Positions 33,017 to 42,224 are shown, counted from the stretch's first letter. The stretch is 64,000 nucleotides of DNA from Chitinophaga rupis (GCF_900109685.1 NZ_FOBB01000011.1:62001-126000); one strand, 5' to 3'. The notes: a model not told the origin generated them from the letters alone. Numbers and translations are program-made.

Positions 33017-34837
33017 TTAGATTAAAGCACTTGTTTTAAATACCGCCAAAGGATTTTTAAATGTCCCTGCAAATTGCTGGCTTTTGAACGGGTTGTTCGG
33101 CTCTATCATCCGCTGGTTATTGCGGATCTGCAGGCGGTTCAGGCAGGTTTTAATGATCTCGTCCGCAAACAGATCGCTACACCGGAATTTTTCTTCCAGC
33201 TCCGGGTGCAGCTGCTGGTAGTCCAGTATACAGTCTGCTGCCAGCTCCCAGAATTTTTCTTCCGGGTAATCTGCATGCTCCACCAGTATGTGCGATACGA
33301 AGCGGAAAAAGCAATCGAAGATCTGTGTGAAGATGGACAGGATCTTCAGCTCTTCCGGTACCGGTATTACAATGCGTTTTACATGCCCCGGCAGCTCCAG
33401 GTTGCTGTTCACAATGGCTACTTCTTCTGCTATATCCTTCATGATGGCGCTTACCGGCACATTGTTCTCCAGCACCAGTATCACATTTTCACCATGCGGC
33501 ATAAAACGCAGATCATAATAGTAAAAGCAATGCAGCAAAGGGCTCAGGTAACATTGCAGGTAATGCTGCAGCCAGGTTGTAATATCAAGCCCGGATGATT
33601 TAATGAGCACCGGCAGCAAGGCCGTGCCATGTGCATCAATATGCAGCAATGCCGCCATGGTCATTAAACGCTGGCCGGGCTGCAGCTTGGTCATGGGACT
33701 TTCCCGCCATAAGGTGGCCAGCATTTTCTTATACGCGCTTTCTGTTTTAATAGCGGTTTCAAAATACCGGTTGGTGTAACCCATGGTGGCGGCCTCCCTT
33801 AACATGGTAAAACCCTTTTCCTGCAGGTAAGCGTCACCGTTTACCAGGTCGCTAACCCATTCATTAATGGCGGGCGTAGTGCGCATGTAATAAGGCGATA
33901 AGCCGCGCATGAAACCCATGTTCAGGATAGACAGCGCCGATTTTACATAAAACCTTTCAGGCGTACTCACGTTAAAGAGCGTACGAACAGATTGCTGGGG
34001 TAAATAGGTATCTGCTCCATATCCCAGGCATACCAGGTAGTTAGCCGCAATGTCCGGCGCAAAAATGCTGGCCAGCTTGTTATACCATTGCCAGGGGTGC
34101 GTGGGAAAGAATAAATACTGCGCCGGGTCCAGGCCTTTTGCTGTCAGTATTTCGTTGAAGGCTGCGCGGGTAGCTGCATCCAGCTCCTGTTCCATTACCT
34201 GCTGATAATCCAGCGGCGTTATAGCGGTAAATTCTGTTCTGCTTACATGTCCTGCCAGCCATATTACTGCGAAGGGGCTGGCTGCTTCCGGCGCATAACG
34301 GCGGTAATCAACGGTGTCGTATCCTATGCGCCCGTTATTGGCTACAAAACAGGGGTGACCGGCCATCATGGAATGTTCCACTTCCTGGTAATCGGCCTGT
34401 GTAAGCGCTTCCGCTGTAAGCGTGTTATAGGTGTGCATGTAGGCGCTGCCATATAAGGTGCTGATGATCTCCTCCAAATAAGTAGGCAGCAGCTCCGGAT
34501 CAAAACCCAGCTTTTCACTGAACTCTGTAATAAAGCTCACGGCTTCCAGCGGTGCGGGTTTACTATCCACATACTTTTCAATGGAGTTTGTATCTATATA
34601 CCAATGATCCAGGCTTAGGATCTTTGCACGAAAGCTGTAACTGATGGCCTTCGCAGGCGACAGAACATAATGCTGCCAGCCTTTATGAATATATTCCAGC
34701 TGCGGTTCAATCAGCAGCTCATGGGCAAATTCTGCAATGATCTTTTTCAGGTGTAAGCGGTTCACCCGGGCCCAGGTGGCCGGATCCAGGTGCGCTACTG
34801 CATCCTCCGCAGCTATTTTCAATGATTCCTGTAGCAT
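33017..34837 (-). CDS. IucA/IucC-family NIS siderophore synthetase, copy A
   Basis: A 606-residue paralogue of the next gene. Equivalent motifs are GHPCFVANNGRIGYDTVDYR, HPWQWYNKLASIFAPDI, SVRTLFNV and MPHGENVILVLENNVPVSAI. Both copies keep all visible ATP-site residues, so both look active. Two synthetases can act on opposite ends of citrate (rhizobactin/aerobactin logic), or one can join monomers and the other lengthen or close a macrocycle. The shared type-C wording favours the second. The ATG at 34837 was chosen over an in-frame TTG at 34843. It is 6 bp from the decarboxylase gene. Confidence 0.94.
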   Translation of the reverse strand: MLQESLKIAAEDAVAHLDPATWARVNRLHLKKIIAEFAHELLIEPQLEYIHKGWQHYVLSPAKAISYSFRAKILSLDHWYIDTNSIEKYVDSKPAPLEAVSFITEFSEKLGFDPELLPTYLEEIISTLYGSAYMHTYNTLTAEALTQADYQEVEHSMMAGHPCFVANNGRIGYDTVDYRRYAPEAASPFAVIWLAGHVSRTEFTAITPLDYQQVMEQELDAATRAAFNEILTAKGLDPAQYLFFPTHPWQWYNKLASIFAPDIAANYLVCLGYGADTYLPQQSVRTLFNVSTPERFYVKSALSILNMGFMRGLSPYYMRTTPAINEWVSDLVNGDAYLQEKGFTMLREAATMGYTNRYFETAIKTESAYKKMLATLWRESPMTKLQPGQRLMTMAALLHIDAHGTALLPVLIKSSGLDITTWLQHYLQCYLSPLLHCFYYYDLRFMPHGENVILVLENNVPVSAIMKDIAEEVAIVNSNLELPGHVKRIVIPVPEELKILSIFTQIFDCFFRFVSHILVEHADYPEEKFWELAADCILDYQQLHPELEEKFRCSDLFADEIIKTCLNRLQIRNNQRMIEPNNPFKSQQFAGTFKNPLAVFKTSALI

Positions 34838-34843
34838 GTGCAA

Positions 34844-36382
34844 TTAGTTTTTTGGGTGATAGGCTGCGCCGTGTTGTTTGATCAGCTGCAGGATGTGGCG
34901 GATGTGATCCAGCGTAGTAAGGGGGTTCAGCATAGTGAATTTTAGGTAAAAGTCACCATTCACCCGCGTGCTGGCTACCAATACTTCACCGCTGTTAAAC
35001 AGCGCCTTTTTAATGTATTGATTGAGCGCACTCAGGTCACTGCCCTTATACTTTTCCGGCGCGTAGCGGAACAGGATCACACCAATGTCTGAATAGCTTA
35101 GCAGCTCCAGGTCAGAATCCAGCGCAATTACTTCTGCAGCCTTTTCTGCTGTTTCAATAATCGTTTCTGTATAAGCTCCCAGCTTTTGCTTGCCCATCAA
35201 ACGCAGGGTGAACCACAGTTTCAGCGCATCAAAACGGCGGGTGCTTTGGGTTACGGATTTATTGATCTGGTTCAGGTCATCATAATCCTCATCCTTGGGA
35301 TTTAAATAATCTACGTGCATACGCAGTAATTGCAGGTACTTTTTATCCCTTACAATAAATGCGCTGCTGCTGATTGGCTGGAAAAATGATTTATGATAAT
35401 CAATCGTAACAGAATGCGCCAGCTCCATACCATTCAGCAGGGAGCGGTATTTTTCCGTCAGCAGCAGCCCGCAGCCATAAGCCGCATCTATATGATACCA
35501 GAGCTTGTATCTTGCGGCTATACGGCCAATTTCTGCCAGGGGATCCAGGTTGCCGAAATCTGTAGTGCCGGCCGTAGCTACAATAGCAATGGGTATATTG
35601 CCCTGGCTGATCTCCCGTTCAATGGCTTCCTGCAGCAGCAGGGCATTCATGCGGAAACGCTCATCTGTTTTTATCTCTACCAGCGACTGTTCTCCCAGGC
35701 CCAGTAAGGCAGCGTTTTTATGATTGCTGAAATGCGCTTTTTCTGAGATAAAAATGCGGTAGCGGGAGGCCTCTGCCGGTAATCCTGCTTTTTTAATATT
35801 ATGCTGCGTGTATGCGGTAGCGTAATAATCCCTTGCCAGCAAAAGGCCCATGAGGTTACTTTGCGAGCCACCGGCAGTGAACACTCCATCAGCTTCTTTC
35901 CCAAACCCTATTTCATTACAGGTCCAGCTGATAAGCTTTTGCTCCATGAGCGTACCACCTGCGCTCTGGTCCCAGGTATCCTGTGAGGAGTTAATGGCAG
36001 CGATCAATACCTCTGCACCTATGGCCGGTATTACCACCGGACAGTTCAGGTGTGCGATATATTCCGGCAGATGAAAGGCGGTAGCATGTTTTACATACAG
36101 CTCCTGCACTTCCTGCAGCAGGCTTTCATAATCAGGCAGGGGTGTATCAAAATCAATGGCTGCAAATGCGGCCTTCAGTTCTGCTGCGGGTATGCCGCTG
36201 AAAGGTTTGCGATTCCTGTGCAGGAAATTCACTACCAGGTCATGCGCGCCGGTAATGGCTTTGCTGTATTCAGCAGCCGCACCTTCATGAAAAATATCAG
36301 GATAGGTTTCCTTTTCCCTGGTTAAAAGATCCGGTCCGGATTGCGGGAGTTCAGCATACATTGTGTTGCTCATATAATGCAT
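34844..36382 (-). CDS. PLP-dependent (hydroxy)lysine/diaminobutyrate decarboxylase
   Basis: A 512-residue group II decarboxylase (DesA/RhbB/DDC-like). It has His217 in EKAHFSNHK stacking on PLP, Asp299 in HIDAAYGCG, and the Schiff-base Lys331 in TIDYHKSFFQP. It would convert a basic amino acid to a diamine, the backbone of the siderophore. No diaminobutyrate aminotransferase (RhbA) is encoded nearby, and the operon's first gene looks like a lysine hydroxylase. The likely substrate is therefore lysine or hydroxylysine rather than diaminobutyrate. ATGs at 36373 and 36361 are alternative starts. Confidence 0.9.
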   Translation of the reverse strand: MHYMSNTMYAELPQSGPDLLTREKETYPDIFHEGAAAEYSKAITGAHDLVVNFLHRNRKPFSGIPAAELKAAFAAIDFDTPLPDYESLLQEVQELYVKHATAFHLPEYIAHLNCPVVIPAIGAEVLIAAINSSQDTWDQSAGGTLMEQKLISWTCNEIGFGKEADGVFTAGGSQSNLMGLLLARDYYATAYTQHNIKKAGLPAEASRYRIFISEKAHFSNHKNAALLGLGEQSLVEIKTDERFRMNALLLQEAIEREISQGNIPIAIVATAGTTDFGNLDPLAEIGRIAARYKLWYHIDAAYGCGLLLTEKYRSLLNGMELAHSVTIDYHKSFFQPISSSAFIVRDKKYLQLLRMHVDYLNPKDEDYDDLNQINKSVTQSTRRFDALKLWFTLRLMGKQKLGAYTETIIETAEKAAEVIALDSDLELLSYSDIGVILFRYAPEKYKGSDLSALNQYIKKALFNSGEVLVASTRVNGDFYLKFTMLNPLTTLDHIRHILQLIKQHGAAYHPKN

Positions 36383-36421
36383 TAATTTTTATAATGGTTC
36401 CATTAAAAAAAACGTTGGGCT

Positions 36422-36444
36422 CAGGGCCGTGTATCACGGTCCTG
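36422..36444 (-). promoter_or_regulatory. Hairpin with delayed T tract in the siderophore operon leader gap
   Basis: CAGGGCCGTG and CACGGTCCTG pair with one G-T wobble around a 3-base loop. On the transcribed strand, eight T residues follow nine bases later. This is a weak terminator or attenuator candidate between the dioxygenase and decarboxylase genes. Confidence 0.35.
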
Positions 36445-36471
36445 GAAAGGGGTAGTATGGCGTGTGTATTA

Positions 36472-37623
36472 TTACATATTCGCTAATGCGGAATGATACA
36501 CCTTACCATAATGTTCTTCCATAATGAGGTAAGGATTTTCCGGGTGCGTAACGGACCGGATATTAATTAAGCTGGTTTTACTCATCATCCGCAGCATGAG
36601 CCTGCGCTCACATTTCACCAACTGGCCGTATTCTTCGCGGAAGCCCGCCAGGAAAGCGTTACGGCCATGTGCGCATAAATGGTTATTTACAAATATCAGG
36701 TCGCCTGCTTCGGGAATAAACTCATTATAGATCAATCCCTTTGCTTCTTCCCAGAAACGTTTTAAATTTTCGAGGGCTTCCGGTGTCTGGTCTGCATTTA
36801 CATTATAGATCTGCTCTGCCGCATCAAACCGCATAAAAGGCGCATCCTCGTTGCCATATAATACTGCTGTGCAGGTTTCTTCGCCGGTAGCATCATCCTG
36901 GTCATAATTCGCATCCTTGGGGCATTTATATATGGGCCTGAACAGCTCTTTCATAACGTCATTAGGCTTTCCATGCGAGCGGATGGAGTATAACATAGAG
37001 GGCACCCGTTCCTCATTGCGCAAGAACAGAAAGCTTAAAAAGTCGGCTGCATTGTACAGGAAAGCATCTTCCGTATGTACAAACAGATCGGTCCTGGAAC
37101 CGGAGCCGGTTTGCGTATGCATCATTTTTTCATCAGGAATAATGGCATGCATTAAGCCACCGCCTTTACGCTGCGCAAAATATTCTACCGGTTTGGAGGG
37201 AACTGCGCCATGTAATAAGGAGGAAATAAATCCATACTCCACTATCTTATTATAGTCTGTTTCCTGCCAGGAAGGCGGCGTTGGGCCCAGCTCCTCCTGC
37301 CCTATTTCTATTAGTCCCCTAAGCACAATGGCGCCGTATTGCTGCGCAGTGAAATCAGTTCCAAAGCTACTTAAGATACGTGCAATACGTTCCGGCAATA
37401 ATTTAAATGCGTTCAAATGCAAAGTGGAAATAAATTCAGGATTCTCGTAGTCCTGATATTTCCGTTTTAGCTTTTTACCAATGTAAGTGATCTCCATTCG
37501 TTCTTCATCGGTAACATCAATAATTAAAGGTTGCATAGGTGGAGAAAAAGCAGGATACGTTGTTGTTGAATATGCCTGCATACTGGTGCCAATCCGGGGA
37601 AGCGTCTCTATCCTGGGTTCCAT
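36472..37623 (-). CDS. Fe(II)/2-oxoglutarate dioxygenase, lysine-hydroxylase (KDO/clavaminate synthase)-like
   Basis: A 383-residue TauD/clavaminate-synthase-like oxygenase. Iron ligands are H183-x-E185 (HTEDAF) and H319 (CAHGRN), with an Arg about 16-19 residues later for 2-oxoglutarate. The N-terminal half (FGTDFTAQQYGAIVLRGL, then LHGAVPSKPVEYFAQRKGGG) matches the family of free-amino-acid hydroxylases. I recall lysine dioxygenases of this family from Chitinophaga and Flavobacterium, found beside PLP decarboxylases. It is the first gene of the siderophore operon and probably hydroxylates L-lysine at C3 or C4 before decarboxylation. Substrate and position are inference. Confidence 0.82.
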   Translation of the reverse strand: MEPRIETLPRIGTSMQAYSTTTYPAFSPPMQPLIIDVTDEERMEITYIGKKLKRKYQDYENPEFISTLHLNAFKLLPERIARILSSFGTDFTAQQYGAIVLRGLIEIGQEELGPTPPSWQETDYNKIVEYGFISSLLHGAVPSKPVEYFAQRKGGGLMHAIIPDEKMMHTQTGSGSRTDLFVHTEDAFLYNAADFLSFLFLRNEERVPSMLYSIRSHGKPNDVMKELFRPIYKCPKDANYDQDDATGEETCTAVLYGNEDAPFMRFDAAEQIYNVNADQTPEALENLKRFWEEAKGLIYNEFIPEAGDLIFVNNHLCAHGRNAFLAGFREEYGQLVKCERRLMLRMMSKTSLINIRSVTHPENPYLIMEEHYGKVYHSALANM

Positions 37624-37823
37624 GGTACTAAAATTTTTTAGGTAAACTATGAGGTCTGGTTACTTCGGGTTTTCTGGTTTTTTAAAAAAGATAATGTTTG
37701 TGTGTACAGCTACATGCTGTATCATTAGGTTAATGCAAATGTGCAGCTTCCGGATGTAGGCTTTTGATCAAAAGCGGAAAACAATTTACGCAAAGAGGAA
37801 ATTGATACGCGCGCATTAAATGA

Positions 37824-37848
37824 CTGTTATCTTATGATAAGATAACAG
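37824..37848. promoter_or_regulatory. Perfect 25-bp palindrome upstream of a lipoprotein gene
   Basis: Arms CTGTTATCTTA (37824-37834) and TAAGATAACAG (37838-37848) are exact complements around TGA. A -7-like TATCTTTA follows at 37858-37865, ahead of the gene at 37894. The position fits an operator in the divergent region between the siderophore operon and this gene. It does not match the classical Fur box well. The rest of the 270-bp gap shows only a 6-bp inverted repeat (TACAGC/GCTGTA, 37705-37721). Confidence 0.55.
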
Positions 37849-37893
37849 CGGATTCAATATCTTTATCAGACAGGAAACCATAAAGCGAAGCGT

Positions 37894-38553
37894 ATGCCAG
37901 TAATTAAAAAAAACGTATATCTGTTATCGTTGTTTGTACTTTGCTCGTGTGTAAATAATAAAAGACAAGAAGATGCGTATAAAGTACCGGATGTGCCTGT
38001 ATTAACAGCGCTGCCCGATAAATATGTACCTGTTAACACAATAGATACTGCAGAAAACATAGACCTGCTGCCTGAAAAAAAGGAACTATTAATAATAAAG
38101 GCTACCTATATACCGCAGGATTCTATAAAATTATATGGCCTTGATACTATGCAATTTCATCATCCCTCTTACTATACTGATATTGAAAAAGGTTACGGCT
38201 GGCAGTTTAGTAATGGCATTCGTCCCCACTATACCCGCGACGACAAGGGAGGTGAAAGAGAGGTTTATTCTGAGATGGCTCCGTATGCAACGGTTACACG
38301 CTACGCTACCCGTAAATCAGATGGTATAGGAGAAAGGAAAGGCACTTTTGATTTCAGGATCTATGGTGTTGTGATAGGCACCCGGCGTAAAAATGACCAG
38401 GAGCTGTATGTTAAAGCATACCCGCTGTTGAAAAAGGTAAGAATAGCAGATTACTGGAGTGCAACCATGGAGAAAGATTCCGTTCCTATACCTAATTATG
38501 AGGACAAGATAGATTCTACACACGCGGTGTATATGAAGCTATCCATTGATTAA
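37894..38553 (+). CDS. Hypothetical lipoprotein
   Basis: A 219-residue lipoprotein (LSLFVLCSC, lipidated Cys about 17). The mature part has aromatic-rich strands (HHPSYYTDIEKGYGWQF, GIRPHYTRDD) and an internal TFDFRIYGVVIG, but I recognise no family. It diverges from the siderophore operon and follows a perfect palindrome, so it could be co-regulated with iron uptake. That is only a guess from position. Confidence 0.65.
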   Translation: MPVIKKNVYLLSLFVLCSCVNNKRQEDAYKVPDVPVLTALPDKYVPVNTIDTAENIDLLPEKKELLIIKATYIPQDSIKLYGLDTMQFHHPSYYTDIEKGYGWQFSNGIRPHYTRDDKGGEREVYSEMAPYATVTRYATRKSDGIGERKGTFDFRIYGVVIGTRRKNDQELYVKAYPLLKKVRIADYWSATMEKDSVPIPNYEDKIDSTHAVYMKLSID

Positions 38554-38677
38554 TTACGCCCCCGCCAAAGCGGTGCACAGCCTGCCCCGCCCAGCGGGGA
38601 ATGCCATTGAAAATAAATTATGATGTGAGTAATTAAATGCTTCGATTCCTACTTGTTAGCTCTTGATAAACCATTTA

Positions 38678-40063
38678 TTACTTAGCCGGTTTTACCGGTA
38701 CGCTCTGTCGGCCAGCTACTTTGGGCACTACGGGCAGGCTTTCATTCCCCGCTTCGCCTACAGATTGTACGGCAAAAAAGTAATTATCTTTTGAGTAAGG
38801 GAGCTTGATATTCGTATCAGCAGTAAAAAATTTCTTTTGCCATACTGCGCTGCTGGATTCCCGCATCATTACATAGTAACCTTTTACTTTCCCGTGCAGC
38901 GGCGCTTTCCAGTGCAGCGTAGTAGCATTGCCCAAACCTGCTACATCTACCAATACCTCTTCCGGCATAGACGGCGCTTTGGCCAGGTTGGCAAGGTTTG
39001 ACAGGTTCATGGCGGCATTCTTGCGCAGGTATTCAAAGTCCATGAATTTTACCAGGTCGCCATACTCGATGCCATTTTCAGTGCGCAGGTCCTGATGCTG
39101 GTGGTAAAAGTTCTCATTCATTTCTGTAAAGCGTACGGCAGCATATCCATTCTCTACAAAAGGGGAGTGATCCCCGCCGCGCAGGAAACGGTCGTTACGG
39201 TAGATCAGCACTACCTCCAAATTCGCCACATACCGCTCACCGGTTTCTTTTACATAGCGGGCCAGCTGCCGGGCCTTACCATCATTTTCCAGGCCCATTT
39301 GCCGGATGGCTGCAGCGGTAGCAGAATCTGTTTTATAAGGCAGCCCTTCGCTGAACACGCGGATCTGCGTATTATTAATAATGTTGGTTTCGTTGCTGTT
39401 ATTACTGCCTACAATATCATTATTCAGCATAGCCTCAATATCCCAGTGCTGTTTGCGGGCCTTATCTGCTAAAAAGTGTGCGCCTAGTAAGCCCTGTTCT
39501 TCGCCACTTACGGTTACAAAGATCACGGTAGCAGGAAACGCATGGCGGCTCATTACCCGCGCACATTCTATTACCGCTGCACAACCGCTGGCATCATCAT
39601 TGGCGCCGGGTGCAGTGCCGGTACGGTCCATTACATCTGTACGGCGGCTGTCCAGGTGCCCGCTGATAAGGAAGATGCGTTTATCATCAGGATCTGTTCC
39701 TTTTAAAACACCCATTACATTACCCAGGTTTATCGGCACATCTACCCGCTTACCGTCAGGCATATACGTAATAGTATCTATATAGGCCGTTAAACGCCCG
39801 CTGGATTGTGTAGCAAACTGGTTGAACTTACTTAACACCCAATTCCTGGCTGCGCCTATACCACGTTTAGCCTCTTTCTGCGTGCTCAGTGTACTGCGGG
39901 TGTCATAGGATACCATGGCCTGCACATACGCCTGCAGGGAATCCGCAGAAACTTCCTGCACCATTTGCGCTATTTCAGGATCCTGTTGTATAATAACCGG
40001 TGATTGCGCTTTTGCAGCACCAACGCTTACTGCCAGTAAAACAGTTATGAGGGCGTATTTCAT
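38678..40063 (-). CDS. M28 family zinc aminopeptidase with C-terminal Fn3-like domain
   Basis: A 461-residue exported peptidase with a signal peptide MKYALITVLLAVSVGAAKAQ. Zinc ligands and catalytic residues are visible in ISGHLDSR, GANDDASGCAAV, SGEEQGLLGAH, NNDIVGSN and FYHQHQDL. After about residue 370, VLVDVAGLGNATTLHWKAP opens a fibronectin-III-like domain. It removes N-terminal residues from peptides outside the cytoplasm. I chose the ATG at 40063 because the 63-codon upstream extension has no signal peptide and overlaps the divergent P450 pseudogene. Confidence 0.92.
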   Translation of the reverse strand: MKYALITVLLAVSVGAAKAQSPVIIQQDPEIAQMVQEVSADSLQAYVQAMVSYDTRSTLSTQKEAKRGIGAARNWVLSKFNQFATQSSGRLTAYIDTITYMPDGKRVDVPINLGNVMGVLKGTDPDDKRIFLISGHLDSRRTDVMDRTGTAPGANDDASGCAAVIECARVMSRHAFPATVIFVTVSGEEQGLLGAHFLADKARKQHWDIEAMLNNDIVGSNNSNETNIINNTQIRVFSEGLPYKTDSATAAAIRQMGLENDGKARQLARYVKETGERYVANLEVVLIYRNDRFLRGGDHSPFVENGYAAVRFTEMNENFYHQHQDLRTENGIEYGDLVKFMDFEYLRKNAAMNLSNLANLAKAPSMPEEVLVDVAGLGNATTLHWKAPLHGKVKGYYVMMRESSSAVWQKKFFTADTNIKLPYSKDNYFFAVQSVGEAGNESLPVVPKVAGRQSVPVKPAK

Positions 40064-40202
40064 ATACTTATTATTAGACCGTTGATAAAGTGGTTCACTA
40101 ATATAGGGTAGTATCCCCAGAAATTCATAGCACAATAGCAGCTGCAAGCATATTTTATTGCACGCTGAAGTATTTTTTTGTACCAGGTTGTAACCTTGCA
40201 GC

Positions 40203-40999
40203 ATGAAACATGCGTTGTTCCTGCAATCTGAAATTGCCGATCCTTTCGCCATTTATACACAACAGCAAACCAGTAATCCTGTTTATTGGGATGCGCACAA
40301 CGGCATTTGGGCGGTATACAGCTACGCTGCCTGCAAAACAATATTGGACAGCAGCAGCGCCTGGATACCGCCCCTGCCTGTTGTAACCAATGCGCCGGCG
40401 GCAAACCTCATCCGCAGCCAGCTGGCACGCTTAAGCAATACATCGCAACACGCATCTGCACGGGAAACTGCCTTACAGCTGTACAGGCAATATACCCGGG
40501 TAAACATCCCGGCATTAATGCAAACGCTGCTGGGTAATGAAACGGAAACAGACTGGGTGCAGGCGGTTTGTAAAAAATTACCGGTGCTTTATTTATTAAA
40601 AGGATTGGGGGTTACAAATGATGACAGTGCTTTCATCCTGGATAATATGCCCCTGCTTACACAACTGATGCTGTCTCGTGATACCCTTACACAACCCTCT
40701 GTGATTAACCATATCTATGAACCAGCGGCTAAATATGTACCACCCGGAGTGGGCGTTATAAGCAATTTAATAGGATTATTGATACAGGCCTATGATGCGG
40801 GCCGCGCTACCTCACCTTTGGCAGCGGGGCACATGCGTGCATAGCCAATCACTTTACTGTGTTCTTAGCGGCTACTGCGCTGCAATATCTTTTTTCGGAG
40901 TATAAAGCCGTGGCGCTAACAGGTGCGCCCATAGCCTATGAAGCGGTAATGAATGCAAGATTACCTGTAAGCATTCACCTTTCACTCAGATGCCGTTAG
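40203..40999 (+). pseudogene. Cytochrome P450 gene with internal deletion and frame change
   Basis: The first frame (40203 to about 40810) encodes a typical P450 N-terminus: IADPFAIYTQQQTSNPVYWD, then ACKTILDSSSAW, through the I-helix-like NLIGLLIQAYDAGR. It then ends out of frame at 40844. Shifted by one frame, the sequence from about 40805 to 40999 reads YLTFGSGAHACIANHF, the heme-binding Cys loop, and a normal C-terminus ending RLPVSIHLSLRCR. About 130 residues between the I helix and the heme loop, including the expected ExxR helix, are missing. The join is near GCGGGCCGCGCTAC (about 40797-40810). The product cannot be a working P450. It overlaps the map stop by 14 bases. Confidence 0.85.
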
Positions 41000-41741
41000 A
41001 CTCTGTTAAAATAACAGGCTGGCCATCTGTGATCATGATGGTATGTTCATGCTGGGCCACAAAGCTGCCGTCGTTGGTAACCAGTGTCCAGCCATCACCT
41101 TTATTATATGCGTAGGTTGCGCGGGTGGAGATAAAAGTTTCAATAGCTACAATACCGTTCTTCCTGAAACGGTCCAGGTTAAAGCGGTCGTAAAAACAGG
41201 GAATTTCCTTGGGCGCTTCATGCAGGCTTCTGCCTACGCCATGGCCCACCAGGTTTTTAATTACACGGTATCCCGCTTTCTTGGCTTCCGTTTCTATTAA
41301 CCTGCCAATTTCAGCGATCTTAACGCCGCCTTTAATATGCTGAATAGCTTTATGCAATATTTGCTTAGATGTATTCACCAGCGGGGCATGCTGGTGCAGG
41401 TCCTCTCCTAACACAAAAGAGCCGCCATTATCTGCCCAATAACCATCCAGCTCACCGGAAACATCCACATTCACCAGGTCGCCCTCCTGTAGTATGCGGT
41501 TGGAGGGGATGCCGTGCGCTACCTCATTGTTCACGCTAATGCAGGTCCAGCCGGGGAAACCATAAGTTAATTTGGGAGCAGATTTTACGCCTGCTGCTTC
41601 CAGCAGCTGCCCGCCATATTCATCTAACGCGCTGGTAGTCATGCCCGGTTGCGCGTATTCCTGCATTTGCCGCAGCACAGTACCTACGGCTTCACTTACC
41701 TTCTTAATGCCTTCAAGCTCTGTATTGGATGTAATTGACAT
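40986..41741 (-). CDS. map: Methionine aminopeptidase, type I
   Basis: A 251-residue metalloprotease that removes the initiator Met from nascent proteins. The five metal ligands are visible in NVDVSGELDGYWADNGG (two Asp), GHGVGRSLHEAP (His), VAIETF (Glu) and QHEHTIMI (Glu), as in type Ia enzymes. There is no N-terminal zinc-finger extension. It is a single gene separated from ribosomal loci, so it may be a second copy of the housekeeping enzyme. Confidence 0.95.
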   Translation of the reverse strand: MSITSNTELEGIKKVSEAVGTVLRQMQEYAQPGMTTSALDEYGGQLLEAAGVKSAPKLTYGFPGWTCISVNNEVAHGIPSNRILQEGDLVNVDVSGELDGYWADNGGSFVLGEDLHQHAPLVNTSKQILHKAIQHIKGGVKIAEIGRLIETEAKKAGYRVIKNLVGHGVGRSLHEAPKEIPCFYDRFNLDRFRKNGIVAIETFISTRATYAYNKGDGWTLVTNDGSFVAQHEHTIMITDGQPVILTESNGI

Positions 41742-41862
41742 AATTCAAATTTACGAATTATTTAGGATCAGGCGGTTATACGCTGGGCGCAATTTCATTT
41801 TGAGGCCCTGTTAAACCATGGGCATTATATGCAGTCTATCATACATACACCTTAAAAACTAT

Positions 41863-42195
41863 ATGCGTATGAAACGTATTATTTTTGCAAGCGCTTTTAT
41901 AGCCTGTATGGCCATCAGTTATATGTCCAACGCGCAAACTGCCACACCGCGCGTTACACAACGCCAGGTAAACCAACAGAAACGTATAGCCGGCGGCGTT
42001 AAATCCGGTGAGCTAACTGCACGGGAAACAAAACACCTGGAAACAAGGGAAGCTAAGCTACAGCAGAATAAAAAAGAAGCTAAGGCAGACGGTGTGGTAA
42101 CCGGCCAGGAGAGGCGCCAGCTGAAACGCGAGGAAAACCGCAACAGCCGTGCCATTAAGCGCCAGAAACATGATGCTCAGCAACAGCAACGATAA
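41863..42195 (+). CDS. Small exported basic, Lys/Arg/Gln-rich protein
   Basis: About 110 residues. A signal peptide (MKRIIFASAFIACMAISYMSNAQ) is followed by a charged helical region with two similar units, GVKSGELTARETKHLETREAKL and GVVTGQERRQLKREENRNSR, separated by about 35 residues. The pattern looks like a degenerate EF-hand/helical repeat family in Bacteroidetes whose function I do not know. Starts at 41863 or 41869 both give a complete signal peptide. Confidence 0.7.
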   Translation: MRMKRIIFASAFIACMAISYMSNAQTATPRVTQRQVNQQKRIAGGVKSGELTARETKHLETREAKLQQNKKEAKADGVVTGQERRQLKREENRNSRAIKRQKHDAQQQQR

Positions 42196-42224
42196 AAGAT
42201 CTGGTTTTAGTTGTTATAATTTCA

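Noticed and set aside
37624..37893. Classical Fur box upstream of the siderophore operon
   Set aside because: The only strong palindrome (37824-37848) does not fit GATAATGATAATCATTATC well, so I report it as an unassigned palindrome.
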